Shown here one piece after another: positions 6,296 to 13,635 of a DNA stretch of 17,975 nt; the stretch's first letter is position 1; each line of letters starts with the position of its first letter. Made by a program: the position numbers and the translations under genes. The DNA comes from Planctomycetaceae bacterium (GTDB lineage: Bacteria > Planctomycetota > Planctomycetia > Pirellulales > Thermoguttaceae): positions 1-17,975 of the forward strand of contig JAIRLW010000146.1 of the NCBI GenBank assembly GCA_031259095.1, read 5' to 3'. The notes beneath the pieces were generated by a model that did no database searches, was not told the DNA's origin, and saw only the letters and a list, made by a program, of their open reading frames with translations.

Positions 6296-7537
6296 TTAGA
6301 GAGATAACGGTTCACTGGCGAGTTGGCGTTCATGTTTGGTCATTTCGTAAATGTCGCGGAGTAATTGAACATCACAAGGACGTTGCTCGACATTCCGGCG
6401 GGAAAACATTCGGGCTTGAGTTTGCACCAACGTCTCAACCGCCGTCTCCGTAACCTGACCAAAGGTTCGCGCATAATTAACAAAACTCGGAACATTGGTC
6501 GTTACAAATCCGTAAACCATACTGCACGCCCCAATCGTTTTACCGGTAAAAATACTCGTGTTGATTGCCGTCTTAGCGTAATCGCCAATAAAACAGCCGA
6601 CAAACTGCATTCCGGTTTTAACTCTTTTATTAGCGTATTCCATGACGACTTCACCGTAAGTGTTTTTCAGATCACTGTTACTGGTTCCCGCACCGAGATT
6701 GACCCAACTACCAAGATAACTGTGTCCGAGAAAACCGTGATGTTGCTTATTGGAATAAGGTTCAATAATAGACGCTTCGACTTCGCCGCCAACTTTTGTC
6801 GTACTTCCAAGAGACACCGCATCTTTCATCGCGGAATGTTCAATAATTTTCACCTTTTTGCCAACATAAACCGGTCCTCGGAAAAAACAGTAAGAACCGA
6901 CATTAACATCAGATTCCAAAATAATCGGACCTTCACTGCTGTCCGTAACACAATATTGCCCAAGCGGTCGTCCATCGGCAGAAAAAACGCCATCGGCAAT
7001 TTCTTTATATTCACGGGTTCGAAGCCGATCATTGAGATTGTCATTCATAATACGAATCTGATGACGAACAATATCATGAGCATATTCCAACATCGGAATA
7101 GGAACTTCAAGCGGCGGCAACTTTTTATCCTCAATAATTCCTAACAGTTGAGACGCACCGATTGGCTCATTGGGAAGCGGATTTTCATGAGAAAAAAGCG
7201 CACAAGCAACCCCATACGGACCAGAAACAACTCCAGATCGACCCTCTGAAATAAGACGTTTAAAATGGTCAATCAAATCAATATGCGGAACAACCCGTGC
7301 ATTGAGAATCAAAACCGGTTCAGAACGATTCCCTTGTTCGGCTTTCCAAATCCAAGGATAATCGGAAAGAACAAGGTCTTTAAGATAAGGACGAACAATC
7401 ACTTCGATATTATCGGAAAGACGGCGAACCAAATGAATCAACCGGTAAGTTCCAATATTAATCGCAAAAGCCGGACGTGCAATGGTCGCCGGAAACAATT
7501 GAGGCGAAAGATTATCTTCAAACAGAATAATGTGCAT
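6296..7537 (-). CDS. GlmU-like sugar nucleotidyltransferase/acyltransferase (alternative bacterial type)
   Basis: This 413-residue protein has an atypical nucleotidyltransferase-like N-terminus (IILFEDN at 3-9, RPAFAINIG at 21-29) and a left-handed beta-helix acyltransferase domain (~203-350). The diagnostic segment HSYLGSWVNLGAGTSNSDLK starts at 272 and is followed by NTYG. It fits the 'alternative bacterial GlmU' group known from Bacteroidetes and planctomycetes, proposed to make UDP-GlcNAc from glucosamine 1-phosphate for peptidoglycan and other glycans. The canonical GxGTRM nucleotide loop of GlmU is not visible, so substrate and bifunctionality are inferred. The ATG at 7537 is preceded by a tandem pair of ATATTATTCCC and no Shine-Dalgarno sequence. 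It is the downstream-most gene of the minus-strand block and converges with aroDE. Confidence 0.82.
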   Translation of the reverse strand: MHIILFEDNLSPQLFPATIARPAFAINIGTYRLIHLVRRLSDNIEVIVRPYLKDLVLSDYPWIWKAEQGNRSEPVLILNARVVPHIDLIDHFKRLISEGRSGVVSGPYGVACALFSHENPLPNEPIGASQLLGIIEDKKLPPLEVPIPMLEYAHDIVRHQIRIMNDNLNDRLRTREYKEIADGVFSADGRPLGQYCVTDSSEGPIILESDVNVGSYCFFRGPVYVGKKVKIIEHSAMKDAVSLGSTTKVGGEVEASIIEPYSNKQHHGFLGHSYLGSWVNLGAGTSNSDLKNTYGEVVMEYANKRVKTGMQFVGCFIGDYAKTAINTSIFTGKTIGACSMVYGFVTTNVPSFVNYARTFGQVTETAVETLVQTQARMFSRRNVEQRPCDVQLLRDIYEMTKHERQLASEPLSL

Positions 7538-7722
7538 GGGAATAATATGGGAATAATATGGAAAACTGGAAAAAGGATAAAACTTAGTTAAAATTTAACA
7601 ATTTTCCAAAGTATAGCATATAAACTATCGTGCGAACAGAAACTAAGAAAATAAAATGAAAAGTTCTGATTGTTTTGGTAATGTCAGAGCCATTGTTTAC
7701 GTCCACAACCATTCGGCAAAAC

Positions 7723-8136
7723 TTATCCCAATGGCGGACGCAACCAATCCAATAAAATCGACGGGATATTACGCACCGCAAAGAAAAGACAAATGATAAA
7801 AAAAATGCCCCAATACACTGACTCTTCATAAGGCAGTCGTACATTTTTTTGCCGATAATGTTCGTACCATTTTTTTCCCAACAAAAACATCGCCACAGGC
7901 AACAACGACACGGCAAGCGGTTGATAACGAAATGCCGTTGTAACGTTAAAATGTAACAGATAATGTGTTGCGCGAAGTGTTCCGCAACCGGGGCAATACA
8001 AGCCTGTTAGATAATGAAAGGGACATGGCGGAATCAATCGGTATTCCGAAGGATGTCCCTGATAAAGAACAATCAACATCATTCCCGCCAGCAGTGTTGC
8101 GATGATGATAAATCGGTAACTGTGAAAATTGGACAT
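7723..8136 (-). CDS. DUF2752 family membrane protein
   Basis: This is a small integral membrane protein of 137 residues. The family signature is clear: C38-PFHYLTG, C48-PGCG with C51, and an R/H pair just after (R55, H58). Three hydrophobic stretches fit membrane helices at about 9-25, 73-88 and 106-122, the cysteine motif lying between the first two. The function of DUF2752 is not established; the four-residue-spaced cysteines suggest metal or redox chemistry. It starts 5 nt after the stop of the zinc-ribbon membrane protein gene on the same strand, so the two are almost certainly co-transcribed and translationally coupled. Confidence 0.87.
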   Translation of the reverse strand: MSNFHSYRFIIIATLLAGMMLIVLYQGHPSEYRLIPPCPFHYLTGLYCPGCGTLRATHYLLHFNVTTAFRYQPLAVSLLPVAMFLLGKKWYEHYRQKNVRLPYEESVYWGIFFIICLFFAVRNIPSILLDWLRPPLG

Positions 8137-8141
8137 CGTTG

Positions 8142-9038
8142 TTATGTCGTAACCGGTACAGTAATATCTGAAGAAATTGTTCCTCCGAACAAATCTTCAT
8201 AGGCATAACTCCATGCCGCCCAAAGGAACGGAGCAACAAAGAATATTCCGATATAACAAAAACACATTCCCGCCATGCTTAATATCAACATGGTAAGCGT
8301 TAATCCTAACACGGAAAAAAAATGTTTGCTAATAACTCGCCTGCTGATTTCCATCGCATCCCAAAACTGTAAATTACGATCCATCGTCAGATGATACGAA
8401 AAAAACCACAATAAAGCAAGACCAATGATAATAAGATAAAGCAACAAAACAAATGAAAGATGCATACCCAAAACACCGAATACCATACCGTTTACGTTTG
8501 GAACTTGTGGAGGAAGTTCCAAATGATTAAAGTGCAGATGTATGGCGGGTTGACGAGGAGTCAGGAAACCAATAGATAAAATCGACATAAAACCAACTAT
8601 TCCGGCAAATATTAGATACAAACCTACTAAAATAGCGCTTTGCACAATACCAACCAGAATAAGTTGTAGAGTTTGCCGTCGAAAACCGACAAAAATGTCC
8701 GCCAATTCCCGATGTTGCCGCCGGATTTTTCCCAAATAATAGTAACTCATTCCGCCCAGTATGATAAATGAGAGAATAGGAATACTCAGACAAAGTGTTG
8801 CAACAAATGTTACGCCGAAAAATGTCCAATAATCGGAACAAACCAATGACCATGAGCGGGCAAGACAACTCGAAATCGAAAGACTTTTTCCGTTACGTAA
8901 TGTTTCTTCAACGAATGCCTTCACATCAACACGAGCAGGTTCAGCGCTGGAAAAAAACTGTTTGGTCGATGCACCGCATTGCGGACAATAGGCAACCTGA
9001 TCGTCCGGTAAAGCAACTCCACAATGAGAACAATACAT
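8142..9038 (-). CDS. Zinc-ribbon multi-pass membrane protein
   Basis: This 298-residue protein starts with a zinc ribbon (C3-x2-C6 ... C18-x2-C21). A soluble linker to about residue 65 is followed by hydrophobic segments near 71-95, 125-155, 192-214 and 242-275, giving about five or six membrane spans. The layout resembles zinc-ribbon proteins with a DUF975- or GDPD-type membrane domain, but I cannot place it firmly. The start is supported by AGGAG 8 nt before the ATG (minus strand, complement of ~9047-9051), one of few clear ribosome sites here. It is the first gene of a pair with the DUF2752 gene, and both carry Cys-x2-Cys motifs. On the minus strand TTGACA (complement of 9100-9105) with a poor -10 could be its promoter. 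Confidence 0.75.
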   Translation of the reverse strand: MYCSHCGVALPDDQVAYCPQCGASTKQFFSSAEPARVDVKAFVEETLRNGKSLSISSCLARSWSLVCSDYWTFFGVTFVATLCLSIPILSFIILGGMSYYYLGKIRRQHRELADIFVGFRRQTLQLILVGIVQSAILVGLYLIFAGIVGFMSILSIGFLTPRQPAIHLHFNHLELPPQVPNVNGMVFGVLGMHLSFVLLLYLIIIGLALLWFFSYHLTMDRNLQFWDAMEISRRVISKHFFSVLGLTLTMLILSMAGMCFCYIGIFFVAPFLWAAWSYAYEDLFGGTISSDITVPVTT

Positions 9039-9072
9039 GGGTTTTCTCCTATAGGTTAGGTTGGGAATATTA

Positions 9073-9135
9073 GTAACTATTCAGTGGATTCATTAAAAGT
9101 TTGTCAATAATAAGGTAGGCGATGTTTCGCCGAAA
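9073..9135. repeat. 63-bp direct repeat upstream of the zinc-ribbon gene
   Basis: This is the second copy of the 6008-6069 repeat: GTAACTATTCAGTGGATT (9073-9090) leads into GGTAGGCGATGTTTCGCC (9114-9131). Only one MITE-like terminus is obvious here. The sequence then diverges, so this is a partial copy or a solo end. It lies in the presumed promoter region of the zinc-ribbon gene. Confidence 0.7.
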
Positions 9136-9150
9136 GATTGCCGATCTTGC

Positions 9151-9383
9151 TTAGGCAGCGCGCAAAACTAAGTTGCTCAGAGGCGCCTAATTGAGTATAG
9201 ACATTGTGTTTTGCAACAATTAATATAACATGAACAAGTGTTTTCCTTACACACTGAAAGGGCTGTCGGATTATAGCCCTTTCAGGGCTAAGATTGCTGT
9301 TTTTACAATGATGATGTTTTGTATCCGTTTGATTTTTATTAATGTTCGTACTATTGATCAAGTTATTTTCGCGCGCTGCCTTA
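9151..9383. repeat. Inverted pair enclosing an 11-bp hairpin
   Basis: TTAGGCAGCGCGC (9151-9163) and GCGCGCTGCCTTA (9371-9383) are inverted repeats at 12 of 13 positions. Between them lies a perfect hairpin, CTGAAAGGGCT (9254-9264) against AGCCCTTTCAG (9275-9285), part of the GCCCTTTCAGGGC family that recurs at 11586-11721. The 76-codon frame running across it is translated repeat, not a gene. The rest of 9039-9580 holds nothing else I can name. Confidence 0.5.
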
Positions 9384-9580
9384 GTTTCACCACTACTGAA
9401 TCATTTATAAAAAAGATTGTAACCATGCCTCCTTATCAAGTCAAGCCCGCGCCAAACTGAAAATAGAAAAATTACTGAAATTCCATGTCTTTCTGTAGTT
9501 TCAGTTTAAAAATGTTAAAGAACGAAAACCGAATGCTAAAGTAGGATAAAGTATATCTTTACCACCAATGATTAAGGTTC

Positions 9581-9609
9581 TTGAAAACGCCGATACTTTC
9601 TATTATGAT
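9581..9609 (+). promoter_or_regulatory. Promoter of ettA
   Basis: TTGAAA (9581-9586) and TATGAT (9604-9609) are separated by the optimal 17 bp. Transcription would begin near 9616, leaving a leader of about 45 nt with no obvious Shine-Dalgarno sequence before the ATG at 9661. Confidence 0.6.
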
Positions 9610-9660
9610 GATTCTTTCTCAAATTTCAAATTCTGAAACGATCAGCAAAAATTATTACCG

Positions 9661-11340
9661 ATGGCTCCACATTTTATTTATGAAATGCGTCAGGTCTCCA
9701 GACGGTTTGGAGAAAAAACGGTTTTGTCTAATATTAGTCTGATGTTCTATTATGGGGCAAAGATTGGTATTGTCGGCGAAAACGGCGCGGGCAAATCGAC
9801 ATTGCTCAAAATTATGGCAGGCATTGATACTAATATTGACGGCGAAACGATGCTTGCCAAAGGAATGCGGGTTAAATATGTTGCGCAGGAACCGGAATTG
9901 TTGCTTGACGCGACGGTTCGTGAAAACCTACTCACGGCAACCGCTCCGATTCAGAAAAAAATTGACGCTTTCAACGAAGTTTCCCTGGCGATGGCTGATC
10001 CGAATCAATCCGATAATTTTGATACGCTTATGGAAAAGATGGGAAAACTTCAAGAAGAAATTGATGCGGTGAATGGTTGGGAACTTGACCGGATGATTGA
10101 TGTTGCCGCCGACGCATTGGTGTTGCCGCCGGACGATGTGGTTGTACGAAAATTATCCGGCGGAGAACGCCGCCGTGTTGCTCTTTGTATGGCGTTGCTT
10201 GAAAAGCCGGACTTATTGTTACTCGACGAGCCGACAAACCATCTCGACGCCGAAACCGTTCAATGGCTTGAAGGAACGCTCCGCGATTATCCGGGAACGG
10301 TGTTAATTGTTACGCATGACCGGTATTTTCTGGACAATATTACGAAATGGATTCTGGAACTGGAAAATACAAGAGGAATCCCGTTTGAAGGAAATTATTC
10401 GTCGTGGCTTGCGCAAAAAACGGAACTGCTTCGTGTTACGGAGAAGAAGGAATCGCAGCGTCAAAAAACGTTACAGCGTGAACTCGACTGGATTCAAACG
10501 GCGCACAAAGGACGGCTTCAAAAAAATCAAGCCCGTATTGACGCTTACGAAAAACTCGCTTCTCAACAAACATGGGACGATAAAAGCGATACGATTATTC
10601 AGATTGCGCCGGGACCTCGGCTTGGCGATAAGGTTTTATCGTTCAAGAATATTTCAAAAAGTTATGATATTGCCGGAAAGCGGACGGTGTTGATTGACGA
10701 TTGTTCGTTTGACCTTCCGCGCGGCGGAATTGTTGGAGTGATTGGTCCCAACGGAACCGGTAAAACGACCATGTTTCGAATGATTGTCGGCGAGGAGCAA
10801 CCGGATAGCGGAACGTTGGAAATTGGTTCAACAGTTCAGTTGGCTTATGTCGATCAACACCGCGACGCATTGAATGATGAAAACACGGTGTTTCAGGAAA
10901 TCACCAGCGGTAAAGAGATGATTGAACTGGGAACGGTTAGAATGAACAGCCGCGCTTATGTTTCGCGTTTCAATTTTCGCGGTACGCAGCAACAAAAGTT
11001 ACTAAAACAATGCAGCGGCGGAGAACGTAATCGGGTTCATCTTGCAAAATTATTGAAACGAGGCGGCAATTTGTTATTGCTGGACGAACCAACGAATGAT
11101 TTGGACGTTAACACGATGCGTGTTCTTGAACAGGCGTTGATTGATTTTGCCGGTTGCGCGATGGTGATTTCCCACGACCGTTTTTTTCTTGACCGGATTT
11201 GTACTCATCTTCTTATTTTCGAAGGTAACGGTAAAGTTGCGTGGTTTAACGGTAACTTCGCCGCTTATGAGGAAATGCTCAAAACAAGAGACCCCAACCG
11301 ATTAGAACATCGGCGCGGAAAATATAAAAAATTTGTATAA
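9661..11340 (+). CDS. ettA: Energy-dependent translational throttle protein EttA (ABC-F)
   Basis: This ABC-F ATPase binds the ribosomal E site and gates the first elongation steps according to ADP/ATP ratio. It has 559 residues, against about 555 in E. coli EttA. The N-terminus (FIYEMRQVSRRFGEKTVLSN) is EttA-like. The two ATPase cassettes are complete: Walker A GENGAGKST (39-47), signature LSGGE (165-169), Walker B LLLLDE (185-190) and H219; then GPNGTGKTT (362-370), CSGGE (451-455), LLLLDE (471-476) and H505. The insertion around 95-140 corresponds to the arm domain. GIPFEGNYSSWL (239-250) opens the interdomain P-site tRNA-interacting linker characteristic of the subgroup. It has its own promoter and is followed by a hairpin, so it appears monocistronic. 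Confidence 0.93.
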   Translation: MAPHFIYEMRQVSRRFGEKTVLSNISLMFYYGAKIGIVGENGAGKSTLLKIMAGIDTNIDGETMLAKGMRVKYVAQEPELLLDATVRENLLTATAPIQKKIDAFNEVSLAMADPNQSDNFDTLMEKMGKLQEEIDAVNGWELDRMIDVAADALVLPPDDVVVRKLSGGERRRVALCMALLEKPDLLLLDEPTNHLDAETVQWLEGTLRDYPGTVLIVTHDRYFLDNITKWILELENTRGIPFEGNYSSWLAQKTELLRVTEKKESQRQKTLQRELDWIQTAHKGRLQKNQARIDAYEKLASQQTWDDKSDTIIQIAPGPRLGDKVLSFKNISKSYDIAGKRTVLIDDCSFDLPRGGIVGVIGPNGTGKTTMFRMIVGEEQPDSGTLEIGSTVQLAYVDQHRDALNDENTVFQEITSGKEMIELGTVRMNSRAYVSRFNFRGTQQQKLLKQCSGGERNRVHLAKLLKRGGNLLLLDEPTNDLDVNTMRVLEQALIDFAGCAMVISHDRFFLDRICTHLLIFEGNGKVAWFNGNFAAYEEMLKTRDPNRLEHRRGKYKKFV

Positions 11341-11373
11341 CATTTTTTGACTAATAATTATTTCGACTTCGGT

Positions 11374-11405
11374 CGATTTCAGCCGACCAAAATCGACTGA
11401 AATCG
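11374..11405 (+). terminator. Hairpin downstream of ettA
   Basis: CGATTTCAGCCGA (11374-11386) pairs with TCGACTGAAATCG (11393-11405) with one mismatch around a 6-nt loop, 33 nt after the ettA stop. The following sequence is AT-rich with a T-run only at 11417-11421, so it is at best a weak intrinsic terminator. The arm GGTCGATTTCAGYCGA recurs in the palindrome at 16846-16889, so this may instead be a repeat copy. Confidence 0.45.
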
Positions 11406-11421
11406 AATAAAATTAATTTTT

Positions 11422-11882
11422 GTAATATTTCAGCGGAATTTTCGTTTTTTTATTTGTCCCGCAGGGACGACACTTTATTTTGTAATATATCAGTGGAATT
11501 TTTATTTTTTATATTAGCCCCGATAGGGGCATCTGGATTATAGCCCGCCCCAACGGGGCGGGTTTAAGTTCCCCGCCAACCCAACGCCCTGAAAGGGCAA
11601 CGGGAAAATGATTTAAATGACAAACTGTTTATAATCCTGACGCCCTTTCAGGGCTTTGGTGTTGTGATAACTTGAACCTACCCCGTTGGGGTAGGCTATA
11701 ATCCTATTGCCCTTTCAGGGCGAATACTTTTTTAACCTCAAACAAAATAATTCCACTGATATATTACTTTATTTTTTATTTTGACGATTCATTAAGTGTC
11801 GTCCCGAGCGGGACTCAAAATAAATTGATCACTCAAAACACTGAATTATTACCAAAAAACAAAAATTCCACTGATATATTAC
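11422..11882. repeat. Cluster of hairpin-plus-18-mer repeat units
   Basis: Most of the gap between ettA and the next gene is repeats. Inverted units: 18-mer at 11422-11440 with hairpin GTCCC/GGGAC at 11456-11468, and 18-mer at 11482-11500 with GCCCCGATAGGGGC at 11517-11530. Forward units: GCCCTTTCAGGGC 11709-11721 with the 18-mer at 11750-11767, and GTCCCGAGCGGGAC 11801-11814 with the 18-mer at 11865-11882. Between them are CCCGCCCC/GGGGCGGG (11544-11562), GCCCTGAAAGGGC (11586-11598), GCCCTTTCAGGGC (11642-11654) and CCTACCCC/GGGGTAGG (11677-11695). Units point outward-to-inward around the centre. No gene is visible in this 460-bp stretch. Confidence 0.85.
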
Positions 11883-11900
11883 TAATTTTTAGAAATTCCC

Positions 11901-13466
11901 ATGAGAAAAAACATGACTTCTTCCAATTCGCCAAAAAACGAAACGATTCTCCAACCGTTAAACATTGTTTATCGTCGTCAACGAATACAAAAAATTATTG
12001 AAGGAACCGCTTGGGGATTTTTACTGAGTTCGGTAACAACTATTTTTGTTTTGTTTATTTTTCTGTTCGCCGGTTTTTCCAACCTTGTTGATTTTTCCGG
12101 TCAGGGGTTGGTTTTATTGATTTTTTTTGCGGTGTTGTTTGGTTTTTGTTTGGGGGCGGTGGTCGGATTTTTTCTGCCGATTGATCGCCATGAGTCCGCA
12201 CGTCAGGCGGATCAGTATTATCATTTTAAGGATCGTCTTTTAACCGCAACAAAATTATTATCCCGTTCAGAAACAACTCCGATGGAACGTCTGCAACTCG
12301 AAGACGCCGCGTGTTGCGCCCGAAATATTGATCCGAAATCGGTTATTCCCTACAAATTGCCGTCCCGTTTTTTTGCGGCAATCGTTGCAACAGGAATTGC
12401 TTTCGCCGTCGGAATTGTTTCACCATATTTTGTGCAACAACAAAATGCGGTTGCCGCTGTGCGGTTGCCGGAAATTATTAATGCCGCTGAAACACTGCAA
12501 AACGAACTTGTTGAAAAAATTGAAGAATTAGCGGAACAAAATCCTGAAGAAAAAAATCTTCAGGAACTTTCGGGAGAACTTCAAAAACTGGTCGATAAAC
12601 TTGATCAATCGGCAACGAATCCCAGAGAATCTCTTTCAACGCTTTCCGAAATGGAAGAAGCGATTCGTTCAGTGTTGAGTGAATTTCAGATGGAAACATT
12701 CGACGCTTCGATGAAAGAAGTTGCCGAAGCCATGAGTGTTTCCGAAGCGACCCGTGCGATTAGTCAGGCGTTGAAAGAGGAACAGTATGCTAAAGCGGCG
12801 GAAGAACTCAAAAAATTCGACGCCCAATCAATGGAAACAATGTCCAAGCAGGAACGTAACGCCATTGGCGATCAAATGAGAAAAACGTTGGATAATATGG
12901 ATGATCGGAATCAGAAAACGCTTCAAAAAACGACACAAAAATTAGCCAACGCTTTTGAACAAAATGATGGAGAAAAGGTTCAGGAAGGAACGGATGAATT
13001 TGCCGCTGAATGTAACAAACAGGCGCTTCGTAAGGAAATCAGTAGTAGTCTCGAAGGCAAACTTGCGTTGTTGGGACTTTGTAAGTCGGAATGTAACGGA
13101 AGCGGCGGACAATCTGCTAAGTCCAATAACGGAGGCAATAATACGAATAAATCTGATTCAGCGGATAAAAATTGGGGAACCGGAGCCGCTGGAAATCCGA
13201 CTTCGGGCGAAGCGACTCTTCTCGATAGTCAACGCGAACAAAAGAATGTTACCGGAATTGTCGGTCAAGGCGAATCGGAATACGAAAAGTTCAACACCAA
13301 TGAAGCGCCGCAAGAAAAAACTGGACGTGAACAACGTGAATCGTTTCAGGAATATCATAAAATTGCCGAAACGGTTCTTGAATCGGAACCTATTCCGCTT
13401 GGTCAACGCCAAATGATCCGCCGTTATTTCGAATCAATCCGACCAAACGATGAAGAAATAAAATAA
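11901..13466 (+). CDS. Membrane-anchored coiled-coil protein, planctomycete type
   Basis: This 521-residue protein has three hydrophobic segments near the N-terminus (about 37-58, 68-92 and 157-177). A long acidic helical region at about 190-390 is rich in Glu, Gln, Lys and Ala and likely forms coiled coil. A Gly/Asn/Ser low-complexity linker (399-440) follows, then a conserved-looking end, ETVLESEPIPLGQRQMIRRY at 490-509. The end motif resembles uncharacterised planctomycete membrane proteins, distantly DUF4175-like; this is from memory. A structural or envelope scaffolding role would fit but is inference. ATG 11901 is followed by a second ATG at 11913; neither has a clear Shine-Dalgarno sequence. 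The gene stands alone, bordered by repeats on both sides, and converges with nrdJ. Confidence 0.72.
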   Translation: MRKNMTSSNSPKNETILQPLNIVYRRQRIQKIIEGTAWGFLLSSVTTIFVLFIFLFAGFSNLVDFSGQGLVLLIFFAVLFGFCLGAVVGFFLPIDRHESARQADQYYHFKDRLLTATKLLSRSETTPMERLQLEDAACCARNIDPKSVIPYKLPSRFFAAIVATGIAFAVGIVSPYFVQQQNAVAAVRLPEIINAAETLQNELVEKIEELAEQNPEEKNLQELSGELQKLVDKLDQSATNPRESLSTLSEMEEAIRSVLSEFQMETFDASMKEVAEAMSVSEATRAISQALKEEQYAKAAEELKKFDAQSMETMSKQERNAIGDQMRKTLDNMDDRNQKTLQKTTQKLANAFEQNDGEKVQEGTDEFAAECNKQALRKEISSSLEGKLALLGLCKSECNGSGGQSAKSNNGGNNTNKSDSADKNWGTGAAGNPTSGEATLLDSQREQKNVTGIVGQGESEYEKFNTNEAPQEKTGREQRESFQEYHKIAETVLESEPIPLGQRQMIRRYFESIRPNDEEIK

Positions 13467-13468
13467 TG

Positions 13469-13527
13469 GGAACCTCTAAAAATTCGTTTTTTCACCACAA
13501 CGTTTCATGAAAAATCATTTGTCCCTA
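13469..13527. repeat. 59-bp dispersed repeat, copy 2 (inverted)
   Basis: The reverse complement of this segment equals 248-306 at 55 of 59 positions without gaps. It starts 2 nt after the stop codon of the membrane protein gene. Confidence 0.85.
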
Positions 13528-13545
13528 ATCCCTAATATCCCATGA

Positions 13546-13589
13546 GTCCCAATTGTCCCTACACAGAACATTTCAGGGACAATTGGGAC
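13546..13589. terminator. Perfect 15-bp inverted repeat between convergent genes
   Basis: GTCCCAATTGTCCCT (13546-13560) is exactly complementary to AGGGACAATTGGGAC (13575-13589) around a 14-nt loop. It lies between the convergent membrane-protein gene and nrdJ, where a bidirectional terminator would be expected. There is no T-run on either side, so a Rho-independent mechanism in the strict sense is not supported. The arms belong to the GTCCC repeat vocabulary found elsewhere in the window. Confidence 0.5.
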
Positions 13590-13603
13590 AACGATTCATT
13601 ACA

Positions 13604-13631
13604 AACTATTAACTATTAACTATTAACTATC
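13604..13631. repeat. Heptamer tandem repeat at the nrdJ 3' end
   Basis: AACTATT occurs three times in tandem, followed by AACTATC, ending 4 nt before the nrdJ stop codon complement. It may vary in copy number. Confidence 0.8.
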
Positions 13632-13635
13632 AACT

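Noticed and set aside
9230..9460. 76-codon plus-strand reading frame
   Set aside because: It runs across the CTGAAAGGGCT hairpin repeat, has no ribosome site and no recognisable protein features.
11422..11882. CRISPR array
   Set aside because: Repeats vary in sequence and orientation, spacing is irregular, there are no equal-length unique spacers and no cas genes.
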